DNA of 64,000 nucleotides from Gemmatimonadaceae bacterium. GTDB lineage: Bacteria; Latescibacterota; UBA2968; UBA8231. A program made the translations under genes and the position numbers. Of the stretch, positions 16,874 through 24,199 are shown piece by piece; the stretch's first letter is position 1; the number at the start of each line of letters is the position of its first letter. The notes under the pieces are model-generated. The model searched no databases and was not told the origin of the DNA. It saw only the letters and a list, made by a program, of their open reading frames with translations. Location of the stretch: NCBI GenBank assembly GCA_026706075.1, contig JAPOZM010000021.1, positions 1-64,000 on the forward strand. The letters run 5' to 3'.

Positions 16874-18013
16874 ATGCCTGCCCGGGACCTCTGGGCCCGC
16901 ATCCAGAAGCAACTCCAGGGCCGCGCCGAGGACGAGCAGCTCCGGCTGCTGCAGTCCCATCTGGATGAGCTGCACGAGGAGTGGAAGGGGCCCTACAAGG
17001 AGCTGCGCGACCGCCTCCGCCGGCGGGTGGCCCGTCTGCAGGGCCACGCCAGCGTCCGCTCCCGCGCCGGGCACGAGGACCCCTTCCACGTCAGGCGCCA
17101 GGGCGATGCGCAGATCGCCGTCTGCGGCTCTCCGAACACGGGCAAGTCAACCCTCGTCCAGGCCTGGACGGGTGCGGCCACGGTCGTGGCCGGTTACCCC
17201 TTCGCCACGCAGCATCCGGTCCCCGGGATGCTGTCCTGCCCGGGAGGGGCTCTCCAACTCGTGGACACGCCCCCCTTGGTGCCGGGCCTGGCCCGGGGCG
17301 AGGGCGGCGGCCGGCCCTTCCTGCACCTGTTGTCCCGGATGGACGCCCTCGCCCTGGTCATCGACCTGACCGGATCCGTCGAGGCCCAGGTGGAGGTCCT
17401 GCTCTCCCAGCTGGTGGAGGTGGGGGTACGCCCCGTGCCGGGGCCGGTGACGACCCTCTATCGCGCCAAGGCCAAGGAAGGGGTGAGGTTCCGGGGCCTG
17501 GACCTGTCCCGTTCCGAGGAAGCCGCCGCGCGCCGGATCCTGCGGCAGGCCGGACGGGAGCATGCCGAGGTCACCGTGCGCGGCGCCTTCGCCGAGGACG
17601 AACTGGCGGCCCAGGCCGCGGGGGAAAGCCTGACCCCGGCGGTGCTGCTGGGAACGCGGTCGCGGGAACCGGGCGCCGAGAGCGCCGCCGCCCGCCTCCG
17701 GGAGCTGCCGCCCGGGTTCCCCGTGGTCGCCGTCGGTCCGGACCCGGCCGCGGCGCGGACCGCGGCGGTAGAAGCCCTGCGGGCGGCTCTCGGCCTGGTG
17801 ACCGTGTCGCTGCTCGACCGCCCCAGGCCGGAGGCCGACGCCGAGGAGCTGCTCGTGCCCCTGGCCAGCGAGGTCGGTGCCATCGCCCGACGCCGCCACG
17901 GCCGCCCGCCGAAGGAGGCGCGGCTCTGGGGCCGCTCCGCCGACCGGCCGGGCCAGGTGGTCGGACTCGGCCACCTGGTCCAGGCGGGGGACCGGATCTA
18001 CCTCCGCACTTGA
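16874..18013 (+). CDS. DRG/Obg-like GTPase with C-terminal TGS domain
   Basis: The protein has 379 residues from ATG at 16874 (GGTGG 7 nt before); ATG 16868 and TTG 16832 are in-frame alternatives. The N-terminus MPARDLWARIQ and the basic helical region to about residue 70 resemble the start of DRG-type GTPases. The G domain shows G1 GSPNTGKST (about 86-94), a DRG-like VAGYPFATQHPVPGML switch I region and G3 VDTPP. The expected N-K-x-D of G4 is not found; the corresponding strand reads AVLLGTRSRE. The last 70 residues fit a TGS domain. Family members act on ribosomes or RNA. The weak G4 suggests altered guanine specificity. Confidence 0.83.
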   Translation: MPARDLWARIQKQLQGRAEDEQLRLLQSHLDELHEEWKGPYKELRDRLRRRVARLQGHASVRSRAGHEDPFHVRRQGDAQIAVCGSPNTGKSTLVQAWTGAATVVAGYPFATQHPVPGMLSCPGGALQLVDTPPLVPGLARGEGGGRPFLHLLSRMDALALVIDLTGSVEAQVEVLLSQLVEVGVRPVPGPVTTLYRAKAKEGVRFRGLDLSRSEEAAARRILRQAGREHAEVTVRGAFAEDELAAQAAGESLTPAVLLGTRSREPGAESAAARLRELPPGFPVVAVGPDPAAARTAAVEALRAALGLVTVSLLDRPRPEADAEELLVPLASEVGAIARRRHGRPPKEARLWGRSADRPGQVVGLGHLVQAGDRIYLRT

Positions 18014-18018
18014 CGGCG

Positions 18019-18047
18019 TTGCCCACGGCCGGGGCCGCCGCTATCCT
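18019..18047 (+). promoter_or_regulatory. Candidate promoter for heparinase-like gene
   Basis: TTGCCC at 18019-18024 and TATCCT at 18042-18047 are separated by 17 bp. Transcription would begin near 18054, downstream of an upstream in-frame ATG (18049) and before the GTG at 18097, which has GGAGG. This supports the GTG as the real start. Confidence 0.4.
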
Positions 18048-18096
18048 GATGCGCCGTCCTCTCCCGCAACCGGTGCACCTGGTCCCCGGAGGCTCC

Positions 18097-20574
18097 GTGC
18101 TCCACCCGCCCCAGCTGCTCGACCGCTTCCGCGCCGACGACGGTGTCCGGACCCGCGCCGAGGCTCGGGCGGAGCCCTGGCGACGGTACTCCCTCGACGA
18201 CCTGTGGTCCCTGGTCTTCGGCCCGCGCATCACGCGCTCGTGGATGGTCTGGTCCGACGGCGACTGCCCGGCCTGCCGCCGGCCGGTGAACATGTACGCC
18301 TGGGAGATCGACCCCTTCGCCGAGCCCTGGAAGCTGCGCTGCCCCCACTGCGGAGAGCGCTTCCCGAAGAACGACTTCTCCGCCTTCCACGAGTCCGGCC
18401 TGGACGGGGCCGGCCTCTTCGACCCGGACCGCGCCGACCGCGGACTGCTGTTCAACACCGAGCACCCGGACCCCGCTGACCCGCGGCGCGACTTCGGCGT
18501 CGACGACGGCGGCGGGGTTCCCGGCGACGGCGGCCGCTGGCGCTTCGTCGGCACCTGGCTGATCTACGGGCAGTGGAAGGGGCTCATCGTCGACGGCGTC
18601 GAGCGGCTGGCGGCGGCGTACGCGGCCACCGGCGATCCGGGGTACGCGCGCAAGGCCGGCGTGCTCCTCGACCGCGTCGCCGATGTCTACCCGGGCTTCG
18701 ACTTCGGCGAGCAGGCCGTCCTCTACGAGAGGAGGGCCGACCGCGGCTACGTGTCGACCTGGCACGACGCCTGCGAGGAGGTGGAGCGGCTGGTCCTGGC
18801 CTACGACCAGGTGCGGCCGGCGCTGCTCGAGGACGCGGAGCTCCTGGCCTTCGTGAGGGAGAAGGCCGGGCGCTGGCAGGTCCCCTCCGCGAAGGAATCG
18901 GGCGCCGGGATCTGCGCCCACATCGAGTCCCGCATCCTGCGCGACACCCTTCTGAACACGCCCAGGATCCAGTCGAACTTCCCCACCACCGACGTGGCCA
19001 ACATCCTGATCCGCACGGTCCTGGAGGGGCGCGAAGGCCTGGCGGAGGTCTACGAACTGCTCGACGAGGTGATCGAGAAGGCCACCCGCGTCGACGGCCT
19101 CACCGGCGAGAAGGGGATGGCCGGGTACGCCGCGATCTCGCCGCGGACGCTGGCCCGGTGCCTGTCGCTCTTCGCCCGCGCCGACGAGGACTTCCTGCCG
19201 CGCCTGCTCGAGCGCCACCCGTCCCTGGGCAGCCACTGGCGGTTCCACGTCGACGCCTGGGTGGGGCAGCGGTTCTACCCCAACATCGGCGACAGCGGCG
19301 CCGCCGGAGGCAGCCACCCCGTCTACGCCGGCGCCCACTTCGACCGGGGCGGCGGCGATCCCCTGGCGCCCTCGGCCTTCACCTTCTTCCAGCAGCTCTA
19401 CGAGGCCACCGGCGACGCCGCCTTCTGCCAGGTCCTGCACCACGCCAACGGCGGCACCGTGGAGGGCCTCCCCCACGACCCGGGACACCCGGACCCGGCC
19501 GGGTTCCGCCGCGCCGTGAAGCAGGTCCTCGAGGACTACGGGCCCCGGCCCGCCGTCGGCTCCTTCAACCGGCCCCACTGGGGGCTGGCGGTCCTGCGCT
19601 CGGGGGACGACCGCCGGGCGCCCACGGTCTGGCTCGACACCGACTCCGGCGCCCCGGACAGCATCTACGGCGCCCCGAACCCGTCGGTGAGGGGGCGCGG
19701 CGCCCACGGCCACGCCGACGGCCTGAACCTCAGCCTCTACTACCGCGGCGTCGATCTCATGGTCGACCTCGGCTATCCCCCCGTGAACTACGGCGGCTGG
19801 GACTCGCCCCATGCCGAGTGGTACCGCCGCACGGCGAGCCACAACACCGTCAGCGTCGACGGCCTCGACCAGGCGACGGCGGCCAGCGACACCCTCTGGT
19901 GGCTCGACGGGGAGGAGGTCCGGGGGATCTGCGCCTCCTCGCCCGGCATGGTCGACGGCGGCCGCTTCGAGCGCACCCTGGTCCTGGTGAACACCGGCGA
20001 CGAGGACGCCTACCTCGTGGACGTGCACCGCGTGCGCGCCGGCGCCGACCACGCCCGCTTCCTCCACGCCGCCTTCGGGAGCCTGACCACCGACGGCCTG
20101 CGGACCCGGCCGGCGGAGGAGTACGGCCACGGCACCCTGATGCGGAACTTCCGCCTCGACCCGGGCCCGTCCGAGGGCTGGACCGCGGAGTGGCGGGTCG
20201 AGGACGTGAACGGCCTGGCCTCCCCCGGCTCCGACCTGCGCCTGCGCTACACCGACGTGAGCCGCGGGCCGGCGGCGGGCACCTGCGAGGGCTTCGCCCT
20301 CATCGGCCACTACGGCGACCGGGACGAGCGCTGGCTCCCCCGCCTGGTACAGCGGAACCGAGCCGAAGAGGCGCCCCTGACCTCGGTCTTCGCCGGCGTC
20401 CTCGAGCCCTGCGACGGCACCCCGGCCGTGCGCGGCGTGCGCCGCCTCGACGGGGGCGGCGGCGCCGACGTGGACGAGCCCCTGGAGCTGGAGATCGCCC
20501 TCGCCAACGGCGGGATCGACCGGATCGTGGTCGGCGTCGGGGACGACGTGCGGGTCCGGCGGAGCCGTCCGTGA
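18097..20574 (+). CDS. Heparinase II/III-like polysaccharide lyase family protein with N-terminal zinc ribbon
   Basis: The protein has 825 residues from GTG at 18097, chosen for GGAGG 5 nt upstream and a promoter candidate beyond it. Residues 57-60 (CPAC) and 82-85 (CPHC) form a two-knuckle zinc ribbon, unusual before a lyase. An alpha/alpha toroid follows (about 100-450), then the heparinase II/III beta region with HGHADGLNLSLYY and TASHNTVSVDG, the family's His/Tyr/Asn-containing signatures. It would cleave uronic-acid-containing or other acidic polysaccharide, or act on oligosaccharides. No signal peptide is visible, suggesting cytoplasmic action. The stop overlaps the GTG of the SNF2 gene. 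Confidence 0.85.
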   Translation: MLHPPQLLDRFRADDGVRTRAEARAEPWRRYSLDDLWSLVFGPRITRSWMVWSDGDCPACRRPVNMYAWEIDPFAEPWKLRCPHCGERFPKNDFSAFHESGLDGAGLFDPDRADRGLLFNTEHPDPADPRRDFGVDDGGGVPGDGGRWRFVGTWLIYGQWKGLIVDGVERLAAAYAATGDPGYARKAGVLLDRVADVYPGFDFGEQAVLYERRADRGYVSTWHDACEEVERLVLAYDQVRPALLEDAELLAFVREKAGRWQVPSAKESGAGICAHIESRILRDTLLNTPRIQSNFPTTDVANILIRTVLEGREGLAEVYELLDEVIEKATRVDGLTGEKGMAGYAAISPRTLARCLSLFARADEDFLPRLLERHPSLGSHWRFHVDAWVGQRFYPNIGDSGAAGGSHPVYAGAHFDRGGGDPLAPSAFTFFQQLYEATGDAAFCQVLHHANGGTVEGLPHDPGHPDPAGFRRAVKQVLEDYGPRPAVGSFNRPHWGLAVLRSGDDRRAPTVWLDTDSGAPDSIYGAPNPSVRGRGAHGHADGLNLSLYYRGVDLMVDLGYPPVNYGGWDSPHAEWYRRTASHNTVSVDGLDQATAASDTLWWLDGEEVRGICASSPGMVDGGRFERTLVLVNTGDEDAYLVDVHRVRAGADHARFLHAAFGSLTTDGLRTRPAEEYGHGTLMRNFRLDPGPSEGWTAEWRVEDVNGLASPGSDLRLRYTDVSRGPAAGTCEGFALIGHYGDRDERWLPRLVQRNRAEEAPLTSVFAGVLEPCDGTPAVRGVRRLDGGGGADVDEPLELEIALANGGIDRIVVGVGDDVRVRRSRP

Positions 20575-22397
20575 GCGCGGCACCGGGCATCCCCGCACGG
20601 GAGGAGGCCGAGCGCCTGGCCGACGGCCTCTACCCGCACCAGGTGGAGGGGCTCGCCTTCCTCCTCGGCCGCCGGCGGTCGATCCTGGCCGACGACATGG
20701 GCCTGGGCAAGACCCGCCAGTCCGTCCTCGCCCTGGTCCACGCCGAGCCGAAGGGTCCCTGGCTGGTGGTCTGTCCGGCCTCGGTCAAGCGCAACTGGGA
20801 GCGGGAGATCCGGCTCGTCCTGCCGGACGCGGAGACCCACGTCGCCGGGCCGGCCCCGGTGCCGGAGCCCGGTTTCGGCGGCTGGGTGATCATCAACTAC
20901 GACATCCTCAAGCGGACCTTCGACGATCTGCTGCGCCACGACTGGCGGGGGCTGGTCTTCGACGAGGCCCACTACCTGAAGAACCACACCTCCCAGCGCT
21001 CGAAGCTGTCGACGCGGCTCGTCGACCGGACCGCCGGCGACCCGATGGTCCACGCCCTCACCGGCACGCCCCTGACCAACCGCCCTCGGGACCTGTTCCC
21101 GCTGCTGCAGCTCGTCGACCACTCCCTGGGCCGCTCGTTCCTCGGCTTCGCCAGGCGCTACTGCGCCGCCGAGAAGAACGACTACGGCCACTGGATCACC
21201 TCCGGCGCCAGCAACATCGAGGAGCTGGCCGTGCAGCTCCACGGCATCATGCTGCGGCGCAACAAGGACGAGGTCCTCGACCTGCCCCCCAAGGTGCGTT
21301 CCTGGATCGACGTCGACATCCCCGAGCGCGCGCGGGAGGCCCTCGACGAGGCCGTGCGGGCCTTCCTCGGCGACAATGGGGAAGCGCCCCGACGCGACAC
21401 CCGGGGCCGGCGCATGGGGATCGGCATGCTCGCCTCGGCCCGCAAGCACATGGCCATCGCCAAGAGCCGCCACACCCTGGAGTACGTGCAGGGCGCCGTC
21501 GACCAGGGCGAGAAGGTCCTCGTCTTCACCGGCTTCACCAACCCCGGCCGCCGCTTCATGCGCCACTTCGGGGACCAGGCGGTGGCGGTCACCGGCAAGA
21601 CCCCGGTCAGCCAGCGCCAGGAGCAGATCGACCGCTTCCAGGAGGACGAGTCGGTGCGCGTCTACGTGGGCCAGATCCACGCCGGCGGCACCGGCGTCAA
21701 CCTGACGGCGGCGCGCCAGGTCGTCTTCAACGACCTCGACTGGGTCCCCGCCAACCACTGGCAGGCCGAGGACCGCGCCCACCGCATCGGCCAGGCGGGC
21801 ACGGTGAACGTCACCTACATGGTCGCCCGGGGCACGATCGAGGAGTTCGTGCGCACCGTGCTGGAGAACAAGGCGCGCATCGTCGACGAGCTGGTCGAGG
21901 GCCGCTCCCTCGGCGACCTCGACGCCGACGTGATGAGCGAGCTGCAGCGCATGCTGAGGAAGCTGGACGTGAGCGCCGAGAGCCTGCGCGCCGGCGAGCA
22001 CGGCCGCGAGCACATGGCCCGGGTGCTGAGGGACGCCGGCGAGGAGTACATCCGGGACCAGGGGGAGCGCCTCGGCCCGGAGACGAAGGCCGCCCTGGTG
22101 CCGGTCTCGGAGGGGGCGATCCAGGCCCTGGCGGCGGTCCTGGCCGGCCCCCGGGAGCGGGTCTACCGCATCGCCAGCTCCCGCGACCCGGGGGTCCGCT
22201 ACACCCTCGAGGTGATCGGCGCCGACGTCACCTGCGACTGCCGCGGCTTCCACTACCGCGGCGCCTGCACCCACGCCCGGGTGCTGAAGGAGAGCCTGGT
22301 GGCCGGCGGTCCCGTGCCGCCGGCGTACGAACGGGCCGAAGCAGGGACCCCGGCGGCCGCCGCCCCGGGCGACGGAGTCGACGCCCCCGGACGATGA
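20571..22397 (+). CDS. SNF2-family DNA-dependent ATPase with C-terminal SWIM zinc finger
   Basis: The protein has 608 residues from GTG at 20571, within the stop of the previous gene. Helicase motifs are in order: Q/YPHQ, motif I DDMGLGKT (41-48), Ia, motif II DEAH (about 126), III LTGTPLTN, and in domain 2 VLVFTGF, GTGVNLTAA and motif VI EDRAHRIGQ. The layout is close to SMARCAL1/HARP-like bacterial SNF2 ATPases. Near the C-terminus CDCRGFHYRGACTHA fits the CxC...CxH SWIM finger that binds DNA or protein. Its translational coupling to a polysaccharide lyase gene is unexplained. A DNA repair or remodelling role is likely. Confidence 0.93.
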   Translation: MSAAPGIPAREEAERLADGLYPHQVEGLAFLLGRRRSILADDMGLGKTRQSVLALVHAEPKGPWLVVCPASVKRNWEREIRLVLPDAETHVAGPAPVPEPGFGGWVIINYDILKRTFDDLLRHDWRGLVFDEAHYLKNHTSQRSKLSTRLVDRTAGDPMVHALTGTPLTNRPRDLFPLLQLVDHSLGRSFLGFARRYCAAEKNDYGHWITSGASNIEELAVQLHGIMLRRNKDEVLDLPPKVRSWIDVDIPERAREALDEAVRAFLGDNGEAPRRDTRGRRMGIGMLASARKHMAIAKSRHTLEYVQGAVDQGEKVLVFTGFTNPGRRFMRHFGDQAVAVTGKTPVSQRQEQIDRFQEDESVRVYVGQIHAGGTGVNLTAARQVVFNDLDWVPANHWQAEDRAHRIGQAGTVNVTYMVARGTIEEFVRTVLENKARIVDELVEGRSLGDLDADVMSELQRMLRKLDVSAESLRAGEHGREHMARVLRDAGEEYIRDQGERLGPETKAALVPVSEGAIQALAAVLAGPRERVYRIASSRDPGVRYTLEVIGADVTCDCRGFHYRGACTHARVLKESLVAGGPVPPAYERAEAGTPAAAAPGDGVDAPGR

Positions 22398-22443
22398 TCC
22401 GGCCATCCCTCACCCGCCGGCGCGGCCGGCGCACGGAGATCCC

Positions 22444-23799
22444 ATGACGACACTCGACGCCACGGAGCTCAGGCAACTCGACGGAGACCACTGCTGGCAT
22501 CCCCTCTTTCAGCACGGGCCGCGCGGCTCCGACAACCCGCTCCTCGTCTTCGAGCGCGGCGAGGGCAGCACCCTCTACGACGCCGAGGGGCGCGCCTTCC
22601 TCGACGCCGGCGGCGGGTTGTGGAACGTCAACGTCGGGTACGGCCGACGCGAGATCTCCGAGGCCGCCTTCGAGCAGCTGCAGCGCCTGCCCTTCTACCC
22701 GCACTCGCAGATCAACGAGCCGGCGGCGCGGCTGGCGGCCCGGCTCGCCGAGCTTCTGCCCGGAGGGCTGTCCCGCACCTTCTACACCAACAGCGGCTCC
22801 GAGGCCAACGAGACCGCCTTCAAGATCGCCCGCCAGTGCCAGCGGCAGCGCCACCCCGGGCAGAACCGCTACAAGATCCTGGCCCGCTACCAGGGCTACC
22901 ACGGCTTCACCCTGGGGGCCCTGTCGGCCACCGGGCAGGTCGGCCGCCGGCAGCCCTACGAGCCCCTGGTGCCCGGCTTCCTCCACGTCGACCCGCCCTA
23001 CTGCTACCGCTGCCCCCTGAACCTGCGCTACCCGGAGTGCGGCATCGCCTGCGTCGACGAGTTCGACGAGCTCATCCGCCGCGAGGGGCCGGAGACGGTG
23101 GCCGCCGTGGTCGTCGAGCCGGTCATCGGCGGCGGCGGCGTCATCGTGCCGCCCGACGACTATCTGCCCCGACTGCGCGAGATCTGCGACCGCTACGACG
23201 TGCTGCTCATCACCGACGAGGTGATCACGGGCTGGGGGCGCACGGGGCGGCTCTTCGCCTGCGAGCACTGGGGGGTGGTCCCCGACATCATGGTGCTGGC
23301 CAAGGGCATCACCTCCGGCTACCTGCCCCTGGGGGCGACCGTGGTGACCGAGGAGATCTTCGACGCCTTCCGCGGCGAGCCCGGCGACGGCCGCGAGTTC
23401 GCCCAGGTCTGCACCTACGGGGGCCACCCGGCCTGCTGCGCCGCGGCCCTGGCCAACATCGACATCCTCACCGGCGAACGGCTGTGGGAGAGAGCGGCCG
23501 AGGTCGGGGCGCACCTGCTCGAGGGACTGAAGAGGCTCTCCTCGCCGGTGGTCGGCGAGGTCCGCGGCCTCGGCCTGATGCTCGCCGTGGAGCTGGTCGA
23601 CGAGAGCGGCGCCCTGCTCGACGCGGAGCGCACGGCGGCGGTCAAGGGGGCCCTGCGGGACCAGGGCGTGCTCGTGGGCCAGATGAGCCACGCCGTGCGG
23701 GGACCCAACAGCGTCCTGACCATGTCGCCGCCGCTGGTCCTCGGGCCGAGCGAGGCGGACCGCATCGTCGAGGCCTTCGAGGCGGCCCTGCCCGGCTGA
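22444..23799 (+). CDS. Class III PLP-dependent aminotransferase
   Basis: The protein has 451 residues from ATG at 22444 with GGAG upstream. Features of class III aminotransferases include NSGSEANETAFKIAR, LARYQGYHGFTLGALS, the PLP-contacting Asp in LLITDEVITGWGRTG, and the Schiff-base Lys in LAKGITSGYLPLG. An inserted Cys-rich stretch (CYRCPLNLRYPECGIAC, about 182-198) precedes the large domain. Family members transfer amino groups from omega-amino acids such as GABA, beta-alanine or taurine to pyruvate or 2-oxoglutarate. The substrate is not assignable. Confidence 0.92.
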   Translation: MTTLDATELRQLDGDHCWHPLFQHGPRGSDNPLLVFERGEGSTLYDAEGRAFLDAGGGLWNVNVGYGRREISEAAFEQLQRLPFYPHSQINEPAARLAARLAELLPGGLSRTFYTNSGSEANETAFKIARQCQRQRHPGQNRYKILARYQGYHGFTLGALSATGQVGRRQPYEPLVPGFLHVDPPYCYRCPLNLRYPECGIACVDEFDELIRREGPETVAAVVVEPVIGGGGVIVPPDDYLPRLREICDRYDVLLITDEVITGWGRTGRLFACEHWGVVPDIMVLAKGITSGYLPLGATVVTEEIFDAFRGEPGDGREFAQVCTYGGHPACCAAALANIDILTGERLWERAAEVGAHLLEGLKRLSSPVVGEVRGLGLMLAVELVDESGALLDAERTAAVKGALRDQGVLVGQMSHAVRGPNSVLTMSPPLVLGPSEADRIVEAFEAALPG

Positions 23800-23816
23800 G
23801 GTCCCTCGCCTTCTGC

Positions 23817-24185
23817 TCAGGCGTATCCCAGGGCCTCCAGCTCCTCCTCGTCGAAGCCCATGTAGTGGGCGATCTCGTGGACGAGGGTGATCTCCAGCTC
23901 CTCCTCCAGGTCGGCGCGGTCGGGGAAGTCGTACTCCAGGGCGCTCTGGTAGATGCGGATGACGGCGGGCAGGTCGCCCGAGTCCTCCACCCGGCGGTCG
24001 GGCAGCGGCGTGCCGGTGAACAGGCCGTAGACGTAGGTCTCCGGGTCGCCGTACATCTCGTCCATCAGCTCCCGGTCGGGCCAGTCCTCGACGATGACGG
24101 CGAGGTTGTCCATCGCCTCCCGGAAGGACTCGGGGATCCGGGTCAGGGCGGCCTCCACCAGCGCCTCGAAGCGCTTTCGGTTCAC
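23817..24185 (-). CDS. Small zincin-like metallopeptidase family protein (DUF1025 type)
   Basis: The protein has 122 residues from GTG at 24185, with GGAGA 5 nt before. It shows LVHEIAHYMGFDEEEL, the HExxH zinc motif with a following acidic residue, at about residues 102-117. The N-terminus RFEALVEAALTRIPESF and YGLFTGTPLPDR fit the PF06262 zincin family. Substrate and role are unknown. It lies 14 bp downstream of the M6 protease gene on the same strand and converges on the aminotransferase gene with a 17-bp gap. Confidence 0.85.
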   Translation of the reverse strand: MNRKRFEALVEAALTRIPESFREAMDNLAVIVEDWPDRELMDEMYGDPETYVYGLFTGTPLPDRRVEDSGDLPAVIRIYQSALEYDFPDRADLEEELEITLVHEIAHYMGFDEEELEALGYA

Positions 24186-24199
24186 GGTTTCTCCGGTCC

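Noticed and set aside
18049-18096. ATG 18049 as start of the heparinase-like gene
   Set aside because: It has no ribosome site and lies upstream of the predicted transcription start. GTG 18097 has GGAGG.
18573-20570. Upstream extension of the SNF2 frame through the heparinase gene
   Set aside because: The extension is Arg/Pro-rich shadow of the previous gene. GTG at 20571 with GTGA overlap is the natural start.
17998-20598. Minus-strand open frame of 866 codons opposite the heparinase-like gene
   Set aside because: The sense strand encodes a zinc ribbon and heparinase signatures; the antisense is a shadow.
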